A DNA stretch of 12,941 nucleotides from JAYQPD01 sp046050105 (GTDB taxonomy: Bacteria; Patescibacteriota; Minisyncoccia; Phycocordibacterales; UBA918), in the NCBI GenBank assembly GCA_046050105.1, contig JBJOQE010000047.1:1-12941 (forward strand), in the 5' to 3' direction. The translations under genes were made by a program, and so were the position numbers. The notes below the pieces were generated by a model, which was not told the DNA's origin, searched no databases, and saw only the letters and a list, made by a program, of their open reading frames with translations. The stretch's first letter is position 1, and every line of letters begins with the position of its first letter. Below, one piece after another: positions 1 to 6,915 of the stretch.

Positions 1-499
1 CGGTGTTGTACCCGAGTCGTGTTTTCACTGAAACCGGAATACCCCCCGCGTGGTGTCCTGCTCCCTCCATTGCAGCACGAATCACTTCCACCGCATGCTC
101 GTGGCTTTTTATGTGTGCGGCACCTGCTCCTTGTTTTTCAATCGAGTTGTCGGGGCATCCCATGTTGATGTCTACACCATCAAACCCAAGCTCGCGGCAG
201 AGATGCGCTGCCTGCTCCATGTAGAGCGGGTTTGAGGAAAATAACTGCGCCACTATCGGTCGCTCTTCCTCGCCATAGATAAGGTCTGCCATCAGCTTTT
301 TCCTCCCCTCTTCTGGAGCCCGAGCAAGCCCATCGGCCGAGACAAACTCCGTCCACATCACATCAGGCCCACCAATGGTGCCATCACTCCTCTTGTGTGC
401 GCTATACTTTGCAATCATGCGGCGAAAGGCAGGGTCGGTGACGTCCGCCATAGGCGCAACTACAAAGAAGGGTTTCTTGAGTGAGTTCCAAAACGTCAT
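1..499 (-). CDS. dus: tRNA-dihydrouridine synthase, C-terminus cut off by window edge
   Basis: This flavoenzyme family reduces specific uridines of tRNA, mostly in the D loop, to dihydrouridine using NADPH and FMN. Only the first 166 residues are in the window; the frame runs open off its left edge. The N-terminal TIM-barrel strand reads APMADVTDPAFRRM (residues 15-28), the usual FMN-binding start of Dus proteins. DINMGCP at residues 110-116 contains the expected catalytic cysteine (Cys115), and SVKTRLGY (157-164) is the conserved strand that follows. The ATG at 497-499 puts the first motif at the normal distance from the N-terminus. It lies 10 bases after the ftsQ-like stop and has no clear Shine-Dalgarno site, so translation is probably coupled. 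It is the last visible gene of the serS operon. The Dus subfamily (A, B or C) cannot be fixed from this fragment. Confidence 0.92.
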   Translation of the reverse strand, partial: MTFWNSLKKPFFVVAPMADVTDPAFRRMIAKYSAHKRSDGTIGGPDVMWTEFVSADGLARAPEEGRKKLMADLIYGEEERPIVAQLFSSNPLYMEQAAHLCRELGFDGVDINMGCPDNSIEKQGAGAAHIKSHEHAVEVIRAAMEGAGHHAGGIPVSVKTRLGYNT

Positions 500-509
500 A
501 GAGAGGCGG

Positions 510-1370
510 CTATTCTGCCACGGAAGTAGTTGAAGCGGAAGTAGTGGCAACAGGTTTCTCTTTTTGCACAAATACTTTGTTGCCAAAGCGCATATCAATA
601 TACTCAAACTGACCTGGTTTCAGGTGCGCATATTCCTCTACCTCAAACACTGAAGCAAGGTTTGCATAGGTCGAGGTGAGGTCGCCAGCAGTACTCATCA
701 TCACGACCCCTCCTTTAACGAGGAAGAGCGACGCATCGCCCGATTGACCGTACTCGATGCGCGATACGCGAAAATCGTGTCGCTCGTCAAGTATGTGTGC
801 AATATCAATCAGCAGTGTTCTGATGCGATCATCAAGCAGTGAGGAGCCGACCACTGGCGGTGTGCCTGGTGAGACAAAGCGCATCAAACTCGAACCATCG
901 AGCATCGGTGCCCGTTCATACGCCACACCCCTTTTATCGACATACACACACGAACTTGTCGCAGATGCAGTCTCACACCACAGCATATCAGGCACGTGTT
1001 CGGCCACAGTCACCACAAGTGTACTTCCCTCGGTCGTCACGGTTGCAAGAGCGACACGCGGAAGTTGTTCAATAGTCTCTTGTATCTCTTCTGCCGGTGC
1101 AAACGGTTTGAATCGGCGCGGCACAAACCCAAAATACGCTCCAGCAAGGAGTGTGTTAGCGCGCTCGCGCACCAATGTTTCGGGCACCGTTTCGAGCCCA
1201 CGCACAATCACCCCATCAACTTGCAAGAACGGTGTGCGTACGCCGTAAAACACCAGCGCATACACACATGTCAGTATGATCATCGTGGTGGCACCGATGG
1301 TAATGCGGTGCCAAAAAATCCTGCGTTTGCGGTGCGGTGTATGAAATGGTTTTCGTTTCCCAAGCGCCAT
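510..1370 (-). CDS. ftsQ: FtsQ/DivIB-like division protein (one membrane segment plus POTRA domain)
   Basis: The 286-residue product has FtsQ/DivIB architecture: a basic cytoplasmic N-terminus (about 1-22, rich in Lys, Arg and His), one hydrophobic segment (about 24-43), then a POTRA-like region starting at FLQVDGVIVRGLETVP (about 48-125) and a beta-rich extracytoplasmic domain. Near the C-terminus, KPGQFEYIDMRFGNKVFVQ (251-269) resembles the FtsQ closing motif YIDLRF followed by a final strand. FtsQ proteins bridge early and late divisome components and bind FtsL/FtsB. The last 15 or so residues are low-complexity Ser/Thr/Ala. It lies 9 bases after serS and 10 bases before dus, so it belongs to that operon, not to a dcw cluster next to ftsA/ftsZ. 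No Shine-Dalgarno site is visible. The family call rests on architecture and the C-terminal motif; sequence similarity is weak, as is usual for FtsQ. Confidence 0.8.
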   Translation of the reverse strand: MALGKRKPFHTPHRKRRIFWHRITIGATTMIILTCVYALVFYGVRTPFLQVDGVIVRGLETVPETLVRERANTLLAGAYFGFVPRRFKPFAPAEEIQETIEQLPRVALATVTTEGSTLVVTVAEHVPDMLWCETASATSSCVYVDKRGVAYERAPMLDGSSLMRFVSPGTPPVVGSSLLDDRIRTLLIDIAHILDERHDFRVSRIEYGQSGDASLFLVKGGVVMMSTAGDLTSTYANLASVFEVEEYAHLKPGQFEYIDMRFGNKVFVQKEKPVATTSASTTSVAE

Positions 1371-1379
1371 AGGAAAACG

Positions 1380-2663
1380 TTATGCGCGCACCGGAGGCAC
1401 AAAGGTGGTCATGCCACTCAAATACGGGCGGAGCACTTCAGGTACCGTAATGGAACCATCTTCGTTTTGATAGTTCTCCACCACCTGGCAGAGCACACGT
1501 GGCATGGCGAGTGCGGTGTTGTTGAGTGAATGTGCAAATCGCATCACCCCACCTTCGTCGCGATAGCGAATGTTGAGGCGGCGGGTTTGGAAGTCGTGGA
1601 AGTAGGAAGAGGAATGCGTCTCGCGATAGCGCTGCTCTGAAGGCATCCACGCTTCGATGTCATACTTCTTTACTTGCCCTAAGCCCAGGTCGCCACCACA
1701 GTTGACCACCACATGATACGGAAGCCCAAGTGCCTGAAGCAGCGATTCTGAGTTTTCGGTCAATTCTTCATGGAGACGTACCGACTCCGCATGATTTGCT
1801 TCACAGAGCACCACTTGCTCAAACTTCATAAACTCGTGCACACGGAAGAGTCCTTTCGTGTCTTTGCCGTGACTCCCTGCTTCGCGACGGAAGCATGGTG
1901 AGAAAGAAAAGAACTTGAGCGGCAAATCCTTTTTATCTATGACCTCATCCATAAAGTAGCCCATGGTGGCCACTTCGGCAGTGCCGGCAAGATACTCGCC
2001 GTCTTGCGTCTTATAGAGATCTTCTTCTGACTGCGGAAGATAGCCCGTTCCCATAAACGCTTCACGACGCACAAGTGATGGCGCAAACAGTGGCGTAAAG
2101 TCGCTCTTTGCGTGAAATTGGTCTTCTACAAACCGCGTGAGCGCAGAAAGCAAACGTGCACCATTCCCTTTCAGGAAATATCCACGAAATCCTGCTACTT
2201 TTGTGCCACGTTCAAAATCGGCCATACCGTGGAGCGTCATCAAGTCCACATGCGTGCGCGGTGTAAACGAAAATTGTGGAATATCACCCCACGTACGCAC
2301 TTCTTTATTGCCACTATCATCTTCTCCGTCCGGCACAGAAATATCCGGCACATTTGGTACCTGGAGCATAATCTTCTGCCACTCTGTCATCACGAGCTTG
2401 AGCTCTTCCTCTTCTTTTGCAATCTCTTCCTTAAGAAGCTTCATCTCAGCAATGAGCTGGTTGCGGGAAATATCATCTTTCGCATTCACAATCTCTTGTG
2501 AATAGCGGTTTTGCTCTGCTTTCTTACCCTCCATTGAGGTCAGGAGTGTGCGACGCTTTTCGTCGTATGTCATGAGACCGTCAAGGTCAACCTTGAGACG
2601 TTTTTTAAGTACGCCTATTTTGACGAGATCGAGGTTTTCGCGAATGAATTTAATGTCGAGCAT
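1380..2663 (-). CDS. serS: seryl-tRNA synthetase
   Basis: Class II aminoacyl-tRNA synthetase that activates serine and charges tRNA-Ser in the cytoplasm. The 427 residues match the usual bacterial length. Residues 1 to about 105 form the long antiparallel coiled-coil arm that grips the tRNA-Ser variable arm, visible as Lys/Glu-rich heptads. The catalytic core follows: GTAEVATMGYFMDE (227-240) with the Thr-x-Glu serine-binding loop at 228-230; motif 2, from FSFSPCFRREAGSHGKDTKG (252-271), with Arg259 and Arg260; and motif 3, SLNNTALAMPRVLCQVVENY (379-398), with Arg389. The ATG start gives the typical MLDIKFIREN N-terminus of the family. It is the first gene of the minus-strand operon serS, ftsQ-like, dus and is transcribed divergently from dprA. 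No T-box or other leader regulation is visible. Confidence 0.97.
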   Translation of the reverse strand: MLDIKFIRENLDLVKIGVLKKRLKVDLDGLMTYDEKRRTLLTSMEGKKAEQNRYSQEIVNAKDDISRNQLIAEMKLLKEEIAKEEEELKLVMTEWQKIMLQVPNVPDISVPDGEDDSGNKEVRTWGDIPQFSFTPRTHVDLMTLHGMADFERGTKVAGFRGYFLKGNGARLLSALTRFVEDQFHAKSDFTPLFAPSLVRREAFMGTGYLPQSEEDLYKTQDGEYLAGTAEVATMGYFMDEVIDKKDLPLKFFSFSPCFRREAGSHGKDTKGLFRVHEFMKFEQVVLCEANHAESVRLHEELTENSESLLQALGLPYHVVVNCGGDLGLGQVKKYDIEAWMPSEQRYRETHSSSYFHDFQTRRLNIRYRDEGGVMRFAHSLNNTALAMPRVLCQVVENYQNEDGSITVPEVLRPYLSGMTTFVPPVRA

Positions 2664-2703
2664 GTGAAAGATTGCTATTTCGTATTCTGCTGCTGTGCTG
2701 TTG

Positions 2704-2709
2704 ATTATA
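2704..2709 (-). promoter_or_regulatory. -10 box of the serS operon promoter
   Basis: The minus strand reads TATAAT here, a perfect -10 hexamer, directly preceded by TG. It would start transcription near 2697 and give a leader of about 33 bases before serS. I see no convincing -35 box 16-18 bases upstream. The serS start has no Shine-Dalgarno match. Confidence 0.55.
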
Positions 2710-2775
2710 CATGAAAACCATTGGTGAAACGACAGCCGCCCTACCCCTGTGTCTTCCTGGTGTTTCTGCGCTCTG

Positions 2776-2803
2776 TAGTCATTTACAGCCTAGGTGCTAC
2801 ACT
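2776..2803 (+). promoter_or_regulatory. dprA promoter, leaderless type
   Basis: A -35-like TAGTCA (2776-2781), a 16-base spacer and an extended -10 (TGC followed by TACACT, hexamer at 2798-2803). The expected start, seven bases after the hexamer, is the A of the dprA ATG at 2810, so the mRNA would have no 5' untranslated region. The same layout is found at miaA. Confidence 0.6.
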
Positions 2804-2809
2804 TTTGCC

Positions 2810-3676
2810 ATGGAGCAAGTAAACTTTCCCATCCGTGAGCTCGACAAAAAAGAGTGGCCGTGGCTCATTCATGAAATACCTGATGCACCAAAAAAGCTGT
2901 ATGCGCGTGGTGTACTGCCGCCCACCTCGCAGCAGATACTCGCAGTAGTGGGTTCGCGGGCAGTCTCAAGCTACGGACGCGATGTCGTGAAGAAACTCAT
3001 TGGAGGCCTCAAAGGCTATCCCATCACGATTGTTTCAGGCCTAGCACTCGGCATTGACGCACTAGCGCACGAAGCAGCGCTTGATGTTGGGCTGCACACC
3101 GTTTCGGTACCTGGCTCTGGCATTGACGATACGGTGATCTATCCTGCGCGTCACCAACGTCTCGCCAAACGCATTCTTGAACAAGGCGGCGGGCTCCTGT
3201 CTGAATTTGAACCAACATTCACCGCAACACCCTGGAGCTTTCCTGCACGCAACCGCATCATGGCGGGTATGTCACATGCAGTCTTGGTAGTTGAGGCGCG
3301 CACACGCTCGGGCACACTCATCACCTCTCGTCTTGCAACCGAGTACAACCGCGATGTACTTACCGTGCCGGGCTCTATTTTTTCTGAAGGAAGCAAAGGT
3401 CCTGCCATGCTCATGCGTCTTGGTGCCACACCCATCACCACCGCAGCAGAATTACTCGAAGCACTCGGCTTTGAGCGACCATCAGAAGAGACCACAATCA
3501 CCGCACCCTTGAGTGTAGAAGAACGCCGTATCTATGAGCTCCTTGCAGAACCACTCTCGCGCGACGCAGTAGCATCTCGCCTCAACCTTCACACGGCCCA
3601 CGCGAGCGTACTTATTTCAATGCTTGAAATCAAGGGAGTGGTAGAAGATATGGGCGGCATCCTGCGTCGCGCGTAG
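2810..3676 (+). CDS. dprA: DNA processing protein DprA (Smf family)
   Basis: DprA binds incoming single-stranded DNA during natural transformation and loads RecA on it. The 288-residue product carries the Rossmann-like DprA core: LAVVGSRAVSSYGRDVV (about 45-61), IVSGLALGIDALAHEAAL (74-91), TVSVPGSGID (97-106), FPARNRIMAG (144-153), SGTLITSRLATEYNRDV (167-183) and the PGS loop (187-189). A winged-helix-like C-terminal domain follows (about 235-288). I chose the ATG at 2810, not the one at 2711: the extra 33 residues are Cys/Leu-rich and unlike the family, while the protein from 2810 begins in the family manner and sits exactly at the predicted transcription start. The usual N-terminal SAM-like domain of longer DprA proteins is largely missing. 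It is monocistronic and divergent from serS. Its presence fits DNA uptake in this lineage, though no other competence gene is in view. Confidence 0.93.
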   Translation: MEQVNFPIRELDKKEWPWLIHEIPDAPKKLYARGVLPPTSQQILAVVGSRAVSSYGRDVVKKLIGGLKGYPITIVSGLALGIDALAHEAALDVGLHTVSVPGSGIDDTVIYPARHQRLAKRILEQGGGLLSEFEPTFTATPWSFPARNRIMAGMSHAVLVVEARTRSGTLITSRLATEYNRDVLTVPGSIFSEGSKGPAMLMRLGATPITTAAELLEALGFERPSEETTITAPLSVEERRIYELLAEPLSRDAVASRLNLHTAHASVLISMLEIKGVVEDMGGILRRA

Positions 3677-3679
3677 TTA

Positions 3680-3714
3680 TTGCACCTACGAGCACATTCT
3701 GCTTAAATGCAGAA
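3680..3714 (+). promoter_or_regulatory. Promoter of the GcrA-like gene with inverted repeat around its -10 box
   Basis: TTGCAC (3680-3685), a 17-base spacer and TTAAAT (3703-3708) form a plausible sigma-70 type promoter just after the dprA stop. The -10 hexamer is bracketed by a perfect six-base inverted repeat, TTCTGC (3697-3702) and GCAGAA (3709-3714), as in an operator where a dimeric repressor or activator would cover the -10 box. The bound protein is unknown; autoregulation is possible but not shown. Confidence 0.5.
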
Positions 3715-3735
3715 AGATACACAGAGGAGTTTCCA

Positions 3736-3996
3736 ATGACGCAAAACTTCAGATGGAGTTCATTTCCCGGATCTCGCATGCGACTCACCGAGCTCTGGAA
3801 CCAAAAACCAGAAGTGAGTGCGAAACAGATTGCGGTCATACTCTCCACAGAATATGACGCACGCATCACCGAAAATGCAGTGCTCGGCAAAGTGCATCGA
3901 CTACGTCTTGTTGCACGCGCCGTGGCAGTGCGCGCAACGCGAAAAAACGGTGTTCCCTCCCTTCCGGTCGTTACCGTCCGGCGTGATGTCACCTGA
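3736..3996 (+). CDS. GcrA-like small DNA-binding protein
   Basis: The 86-residue basic protein contains a stretch that closely follows the GcrA family pattern (Leu-Trp, then Ser-Ala-x-Gln-Ile-Ala, then Asn-Ala-Val-Ile-Gly-Lys-x-His-Arg-Leu): here RLTELWNQ (16-23), SAKQIAVIL (28-36) and ENAVLGKVHRLRLVAR (46-61). In alphaproteobacteria GcrA binds sigma-70 RNA polymerase and activates cell-cycle promoters. Only the N-terminal helix-turn-helix part is recognisable here; the basic tail (62-86, many Arg) is short, and the long C-terminal sigma-binding domain of Caulobacter GcrA is absent. A strong Shine-Dalgarno GAGGAG (3724-3729) lies 6 bases before the ATG. It has its own promoter and a separate terminator. 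The fold assignment is fairly secure; a regulatory role is inferred, and a phage- or homeodomain-like HTH protein is the alternative. Confidence 0.72.
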   Translation: MTQNFRWSSFPGSRMRLTELWNQKPEVSAKQIAVILSTEYDARITENAVLGKVHRLRLVARAVAVRATRKNGVPSLPVVTVRRDVT

Positions 3997-4116
3997 GACT
4001 CCAGCGAACCGGCAGAGCACGTGACGCCTACTGAGGTAGTGTGAAAGCTGAACCACAGGAGCCAGGGCGGTCCCCGCGGTATTGGCAAAATAAGTTCGTT
4101 AACCGAAACCGCTAAC
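3997..4116 (+). other. Structured 3' untranslated stretch or candidate small RNA
   Basis: These 120 bases hold no convincing reading frame. Short stems can be drawn: GGCGT and CAC (3980-3992, overlapping the gene end) with GTGACGCC (4021-4028); CTAC-TGAG-GTAG (4028-4039); GGG-CGGT-CCC (4065-4074); and GCGGT plus TTCG (4076-4080, 4095-4098) with CGAAACCGC (4104-4112). A strong terminator follows at once. It may be the 3' UTR of the GcrA-like mRNA or a processed RNA. I match it to no known RNA family. Confidence 0.35.
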
Positions 4117-4147
4117 AAAACTCACACCGTACGGTGTGAGTTTTTTT
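4117..4147 (+). terminator. Intrinsic terminator after the GcrA-like unit
   Basis: AAAACTCACACCGT (4117-4130) is followed directly by its exact reverse complement (4131-4144), and the T run continues to 4147. This gives a strong G+C stem with seven Ts on the plus strand. Confidence 0.9.
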
Positions 4148-4169
4148 CATCTCTGTACGTTGCTATGAG

Positions 4170-4198
4170 TTGACACACCTGCCATTCCTTAGTATTCA
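4170..4198 (+). promoter_or_regulatory. topA promoter
   Basis: A perfect -35 box TTGACA (4170-4175), a 17-base spacer and a weaker -10 TATTCA (4193-4198). The predicted start near 4205 leaves a leader of about 12 bases, which ends in an alternating TA run before the ATG. There is no room for a typical Shine-Dalgarno site. Confidence 0.65.
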
Positions 4199-4217
4199 TT
4201 GATAGCACCATATATAT

Positions 4218-6593
4218 ATGAGTACACTCGTTATCGTAGAATCACCCTCGAAAGCAAAAACCATCAAGAAATATCTTGGTGCGGGTTTTGAAGTGAAAGC
4301 GTCGGTGGGTCATGTACGCGACCTCCCCAAAACCAACACCAAAGCTATCGATATTGAGGGCGGCTTTGTGCCGCACTACGAGATCTCCAAAGATAAGACG
4401 GCAGTCATTGCTGAGCTCCGTGCATCTGCAAAAAAAGCCTCTAAAGTCCTTCTCGCCACCGACCCCGACCGCGAAGGTGAAGCTATTGCCTGGCACATTG
4501 CCGAGCTCTTAAAGAAAGACAACAAGCACTTCTCGCGTATTGTTTTTCACGAAATCACTGAAGGTGCGGTGAAGGAAGCGCTTACCCATGCGCGCGATAT
4601 CGACCAAAACTTGCGTAAGGCACAAGAAGCGCGCCGCGTACTCGACCGTCTGGTGGGCTACGACCTCTCGGGGCTCATATGGAAAAAGGTTCGCTACGGC
4701 CTTTCTGCTGGTCGTGTGCAGTCGCCTGCCGTGCGTATTGTGATGGAACGTGAGCGCGAAATACGTGCCTTTATTCCAGAGACCTATTTTGCCATCACCG
4801 CAGAAACAACTACGCCACAAAAAACTGCGCTACCCCTTACCTGTGCAGTCGAACCGCGTGAAAAGGATGAGGCCGACCGCATCTTGGCGGTAGGAAAATC
4901 TGCAGCATGGAATGTATCTGACGTCGTGGAGACGGAGCAGAAGCGTAGCCCACGCCCGCCATTTACCACCTCTACGCTCCAGCAAGCTGCTTCTACACGC
5001 CTTGGCTTCTCTCCTTCACGTACCATGCGCGCTGCGCAGAAGCTGTATGAAGCAGGTCATATTACCTACATGCGTACCGACAGTGTGAATCTTTCCTCGG
5101 TCGCACTTGGTGAAATTGGCCGCCTCATTGAAAAGGAACACGGGAAAGACTACCTCATGATCCGCAAGTGGAAGACAAGCTCTAAGTCGGCTCAGGAGGC
5201 ACACGAAGCCATTCGTCCCACACATGCTGGCACCCGCAGCGCAGGTGCAACCGACGACGAACATCGTTTGTATGAGCTTATTTGGCGGCGCACCGTTGCG
5301 TCACAAATGGCGGACGCAAAGCAGAAGAAGACACGTATCGAAGTAACGGCAACACCACAAGGGAGCGAGGCTGCCATTCCCCTCTTTACCGCAAACGGCT
5401 CGCGCACGCTGTTTGATGGTTGGCTTGTGGTCGACAGTGGTGCAAAAGGCGAAGACACGGAAGTGCCCAAACTTGCGGTGGGCGACACACTCTCACTTGT
5501 GTCAATGAACGCCGAGGAAAAGCAAACACAACCGCCGTCTCGCTACACGGAAGCAGGTCTCATCAAAGAGCTGGAGCGTCGCGGCATTGGGCGCCCATCG
5601 ACGTACGCATCTATTATGAACACCATTGTGGCGCGAGGCTATGTGGAAAAAGACGGCCGCACCCTTCGCCCTACCGACACCGGCGACGTCGTCTCGTCAT
5701 TCTTGGAAGACAATTTTACTGAGTACATCAGCGACACATTCACCAGTGAAATGGAAGACAAGCTCGATGGTATCGCAAATGGTACACACGAGTACGAGGA
5801 AACTCTCAAGGAGTTTTATACCCCCTTCCACGCACATGTGACTTCAAAGGAGAATATTGAAAAGCTCACCACTCTTGGCGACGCGCCGAAAGAATTCCCC
5901 TGCCCAAAGTGTGGCGCAGAAATGGTGGTGAAGCTCGGCAGAAGTGGAAAGTTCCTCTCATGTGGTCGCTTCCCCGACTGTGATGGCTCCCGCCTTATTG
6001 ACGGCAGTGAAATCAAAGCAGACGACCCTATCGGTTTTCACCCTACGTCGGGACTTCCGGTGTTTGTGCTGAATGGAAAGTTTGGCCCGTATGTACAAGA
6101 AGGCGTCACACCAGAAAAACCGAAAGGACGAAGGAAAAAAGGCGATCCAGAACCTGTAAAGCCGCGCCGCGCGTCGATTCCTAAGGGTGTATCACCGTCT
6201 GATGTTACCCTTCCGCTTGCGCTCCATTACCTTTCGCTTCCACGCATTGTGGGCGTGCATCCGGACACAAATACTGACATCATGGCCAACATCGGCCGCT
6301 TTGGCCCCTACCTTGCCTACAACGGCGAATTTCGTTCGCTTAAAAAGGGTGACGACCCGTATACTATTGTCCTTGCACGCGCTGTGGAAATTCTGGCAAC
6401 ACCGAAGCCAGGCCGCAAAGGTGAAAAGATGATTAAAGAAGTGGGCCTCCATCCGAAAACCAAGAAGATGATTTGTGTGTACGAATCAAAATCAGGAAAA
6501 TATCTGAAGCGTGGATTCAAGCGGTTCACTGTCGCACCAGATACTGACCTCGACGCCTTCACGGTGGAAGACGCTCTTGCCCTCATGAAATAG
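4218..6593 (+). CDS. topA: DNA topoisomerase I (type IA)
   Basis: This enzyme relaxes negative supercoils through a transient 5'-phosphotyrosyl DNA link. The 791 residues begin with a TOPRIM domain: LVIVESPSKAKTIKKYLG (4-21, Glu8) and TDPDREGEAIAWHI (81-94), with the metal-binding Asp82, Asp84 and Glu87. GLSAGRVQSPAVRIV (161-175) is the next conserved block. The catalytic tyrosine is Tyr284 in HITYMRTDS (281-289). EAHEAIRPTH (327-336) and GIGRPSTYASI (456-466) complete the core. One four-cysteine zinc ribbon follows (Cys562, Cys565, Cys582, Cys588), then two TopoI C-terminal repeats, GLPVFVLNGKFGPYVQEG (612-629) and a similar one around 692-720. A Lys/Arg/Pro-rich linker (631-655) separates the repeats. 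It is a single-gene unit with its own promoter and terminator. Confidence 0.97.
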   Translation: MSTLVIVESPSKAKTIKKYLGAGFEVKASVGHVRDLPKTNTKAIDIEGGFVPHYEISKDKTAVIAELRASAKKASKVLLATDPDREGEAIAWHIAELLKKDNKHFSRIVFHEITEGAVKEALTHARDIDQNLRKAQEARRVLDRLVGYDLSGLIWKKVRYGLSAGRVQSPAVRIVMEREREIRAFIPETYFAITAETTTPQKTALPLTCAVEPREKDEADRILAVGKSAAWNVSDVVETEQKRSPRPPFTTSTLQQAASTRLGFSPSRTMRAAQKLYEAGHITYMRTDSVNLSSVALGEIGRLIEKEHGKDYLMIRKWKTSSKSAQEAHEAIRPTHAGTRSAGATDDEHRLYELIWRRTVASQMADAKQKKTRIEVTATPQGSEAAIPLFTANGSRTLFDGWLVVDSGAKGEDTEVPKLAVGDTLSLVSMNAEEKQTQPPSRYTEAGLIKELERRGIGRPSTYASIMNTIVARGYVEKDGRTLRPTDTGDVVSSFLEDNFTEYISDTFTSEMEDKLDGIANGTHEYEETLKEFYTPFHAHVTSKENIEKLTTLGDAPKEFPCPKCGAEMVVKLGRSGKFLSCGRFPDCDGSRLIDGSEIKADDPIGFHPTSGLPVFVLNGKFGPYVQEGVTPEKPKGRRKKGDPEPVKPRRASIPKGVSPSDVTLPLALHYLSLPRIVGVHPDTNTDIMANIGRFGPYLAYNGEFRSLKKGDDPYTIVLARAVEILATPKPGRKGEKMIKEVGLHPKTKKMICVYESKSGKYLKRGFKRFTVAPDTDLDAFTVEDALALMK

Positions 6594-6595
6594 AA

Positions 6596-6621
6596 AAAAC
6601 TCGCACATTGGTGCGAGTTTT
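6596..6621. terminator. Shared bidirectional terminator between topA and the small Cys protein gene
   Basis: CTCGCAC (6600-6606), loop ATTG, GTGCGAG (6611-6617), with an A run (6594-6599) to the left and TTTT to the right. Read from the minus strand the same hairpin is followed by six Ts. It therefore serves both the converging topA and the gene at 6624-6818. Confidence 0.88.
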
Positions 6622-6623
6622 GG

Positions 6624-6818
6624 TTATGGTCGACCCTTGCCGCTCCCCCAGCCGATATGTGGCCTGCGTGCAGCAAAGTTGTCGGGAGCGGGACCTTCTG
6701 TATATCCCATACCGACACTCGCTTTAAACACCGGGCACTTGTGCATGGTATACCGTGAACACCTCGTGGTCACCATTGTACGGCAAAAGGCACACATCTG
6801 TTTTTTCACTTCGTCCAT
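6624..6818 (-). CDS. Small four-cysteine protein of unknown function
   Basis: This 64-residue protein has four cysteines spaced Cys9-x2-Cys12-x7-Cys20-x7-Cys28 with His26 nearby, in the segment MCAFCRTMV through MHKCPVF (8-31). This suggests a small metal-binding, probably zinc, fold. The rest (32-64) is Gly/Pro/Arg-rich and probably flexible. I do not recognise the family. The gene is supported by a GAGG Shine-Dalgarno site 4 bases before the ATG, by a plausible minus-strand promoter at 6841-6869, and by a terminator with six Ts immediately after its TAA. It converges on topA and diverges from relA. A chance reading frame is possible, but the combination of start, promoter, terminator and regular cysteine spacing argues against it. 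Confidence 0.68.
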   Translation of the reverse strand: MDEVKKQMCAFCRTMVTTRCSRYTMHKCPVFKASVGMGYTEGPAPDNFAARRPHIGWGSGKGRP

Positions 6819-6840
6819 AAAACCTCACTTTCCCCAGATG

Positions 6841-6869
6841 AGCATACAAAAGCAGACGGTGCTCTGCAA
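6841..6869 (-). promoter_or_regulatory. Promoter of the small four-cysteine gene
   Basis: The minus strand reads TTGCAG (6869-6864), a 17-base spacer, then TATGCT (6846-6841), preceded by TG. The predicted start is near 6834, leaving about 15 bases of leader with the GAGG site. It is back to back with the relA promoter; the two -35 boxes are 9 bases apart. Confidence 0.5.
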
Positions 6870-6878
6870 CCACATGCT

Positions 6879-6907
6879 TTGCGTTCCCTCTCGCTGCACC
6901 ATACAAT
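6879..6907 (+). promoter_or_regulatory. relA/spoT promoter, near-leaderless
   Basis: TTGCGT (6879-6884), a 17-base spacer and TACAAT (6902-6907). The predicted start at about 6914 is within two bases of the ATG at 6916. No Shine-Dalgarno site can be transcribed. Confidence 0.65.
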
Positions 6908-6915
6908 GAGACTCT

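Noticed and set aside
757..1248. Plus-strand frame of 163 codons antisense to the ftsQ-like gene
   Set aside because: Ser/Thr/Arg-rich shadow of a clear coding gene, with no ribosome site or recognisable motif.
2711..2809. 33-codon N-terminal extension of dprA from the ATG at 2711
   Set aside because: The extension is unlike DprA, contains the promoter, and lies upstream of the predicted transcription start at 2810.
4018..4090. Possible ZTP-type riboswitch
   Set aside because: CGTGAC and GAACCACAGGAGC recall conserved blocks, but the closing CCGCC-TGGG pseudoknot segment is not matched. The region follows a gene and is cut off from topA by a terminator and a new promoter.
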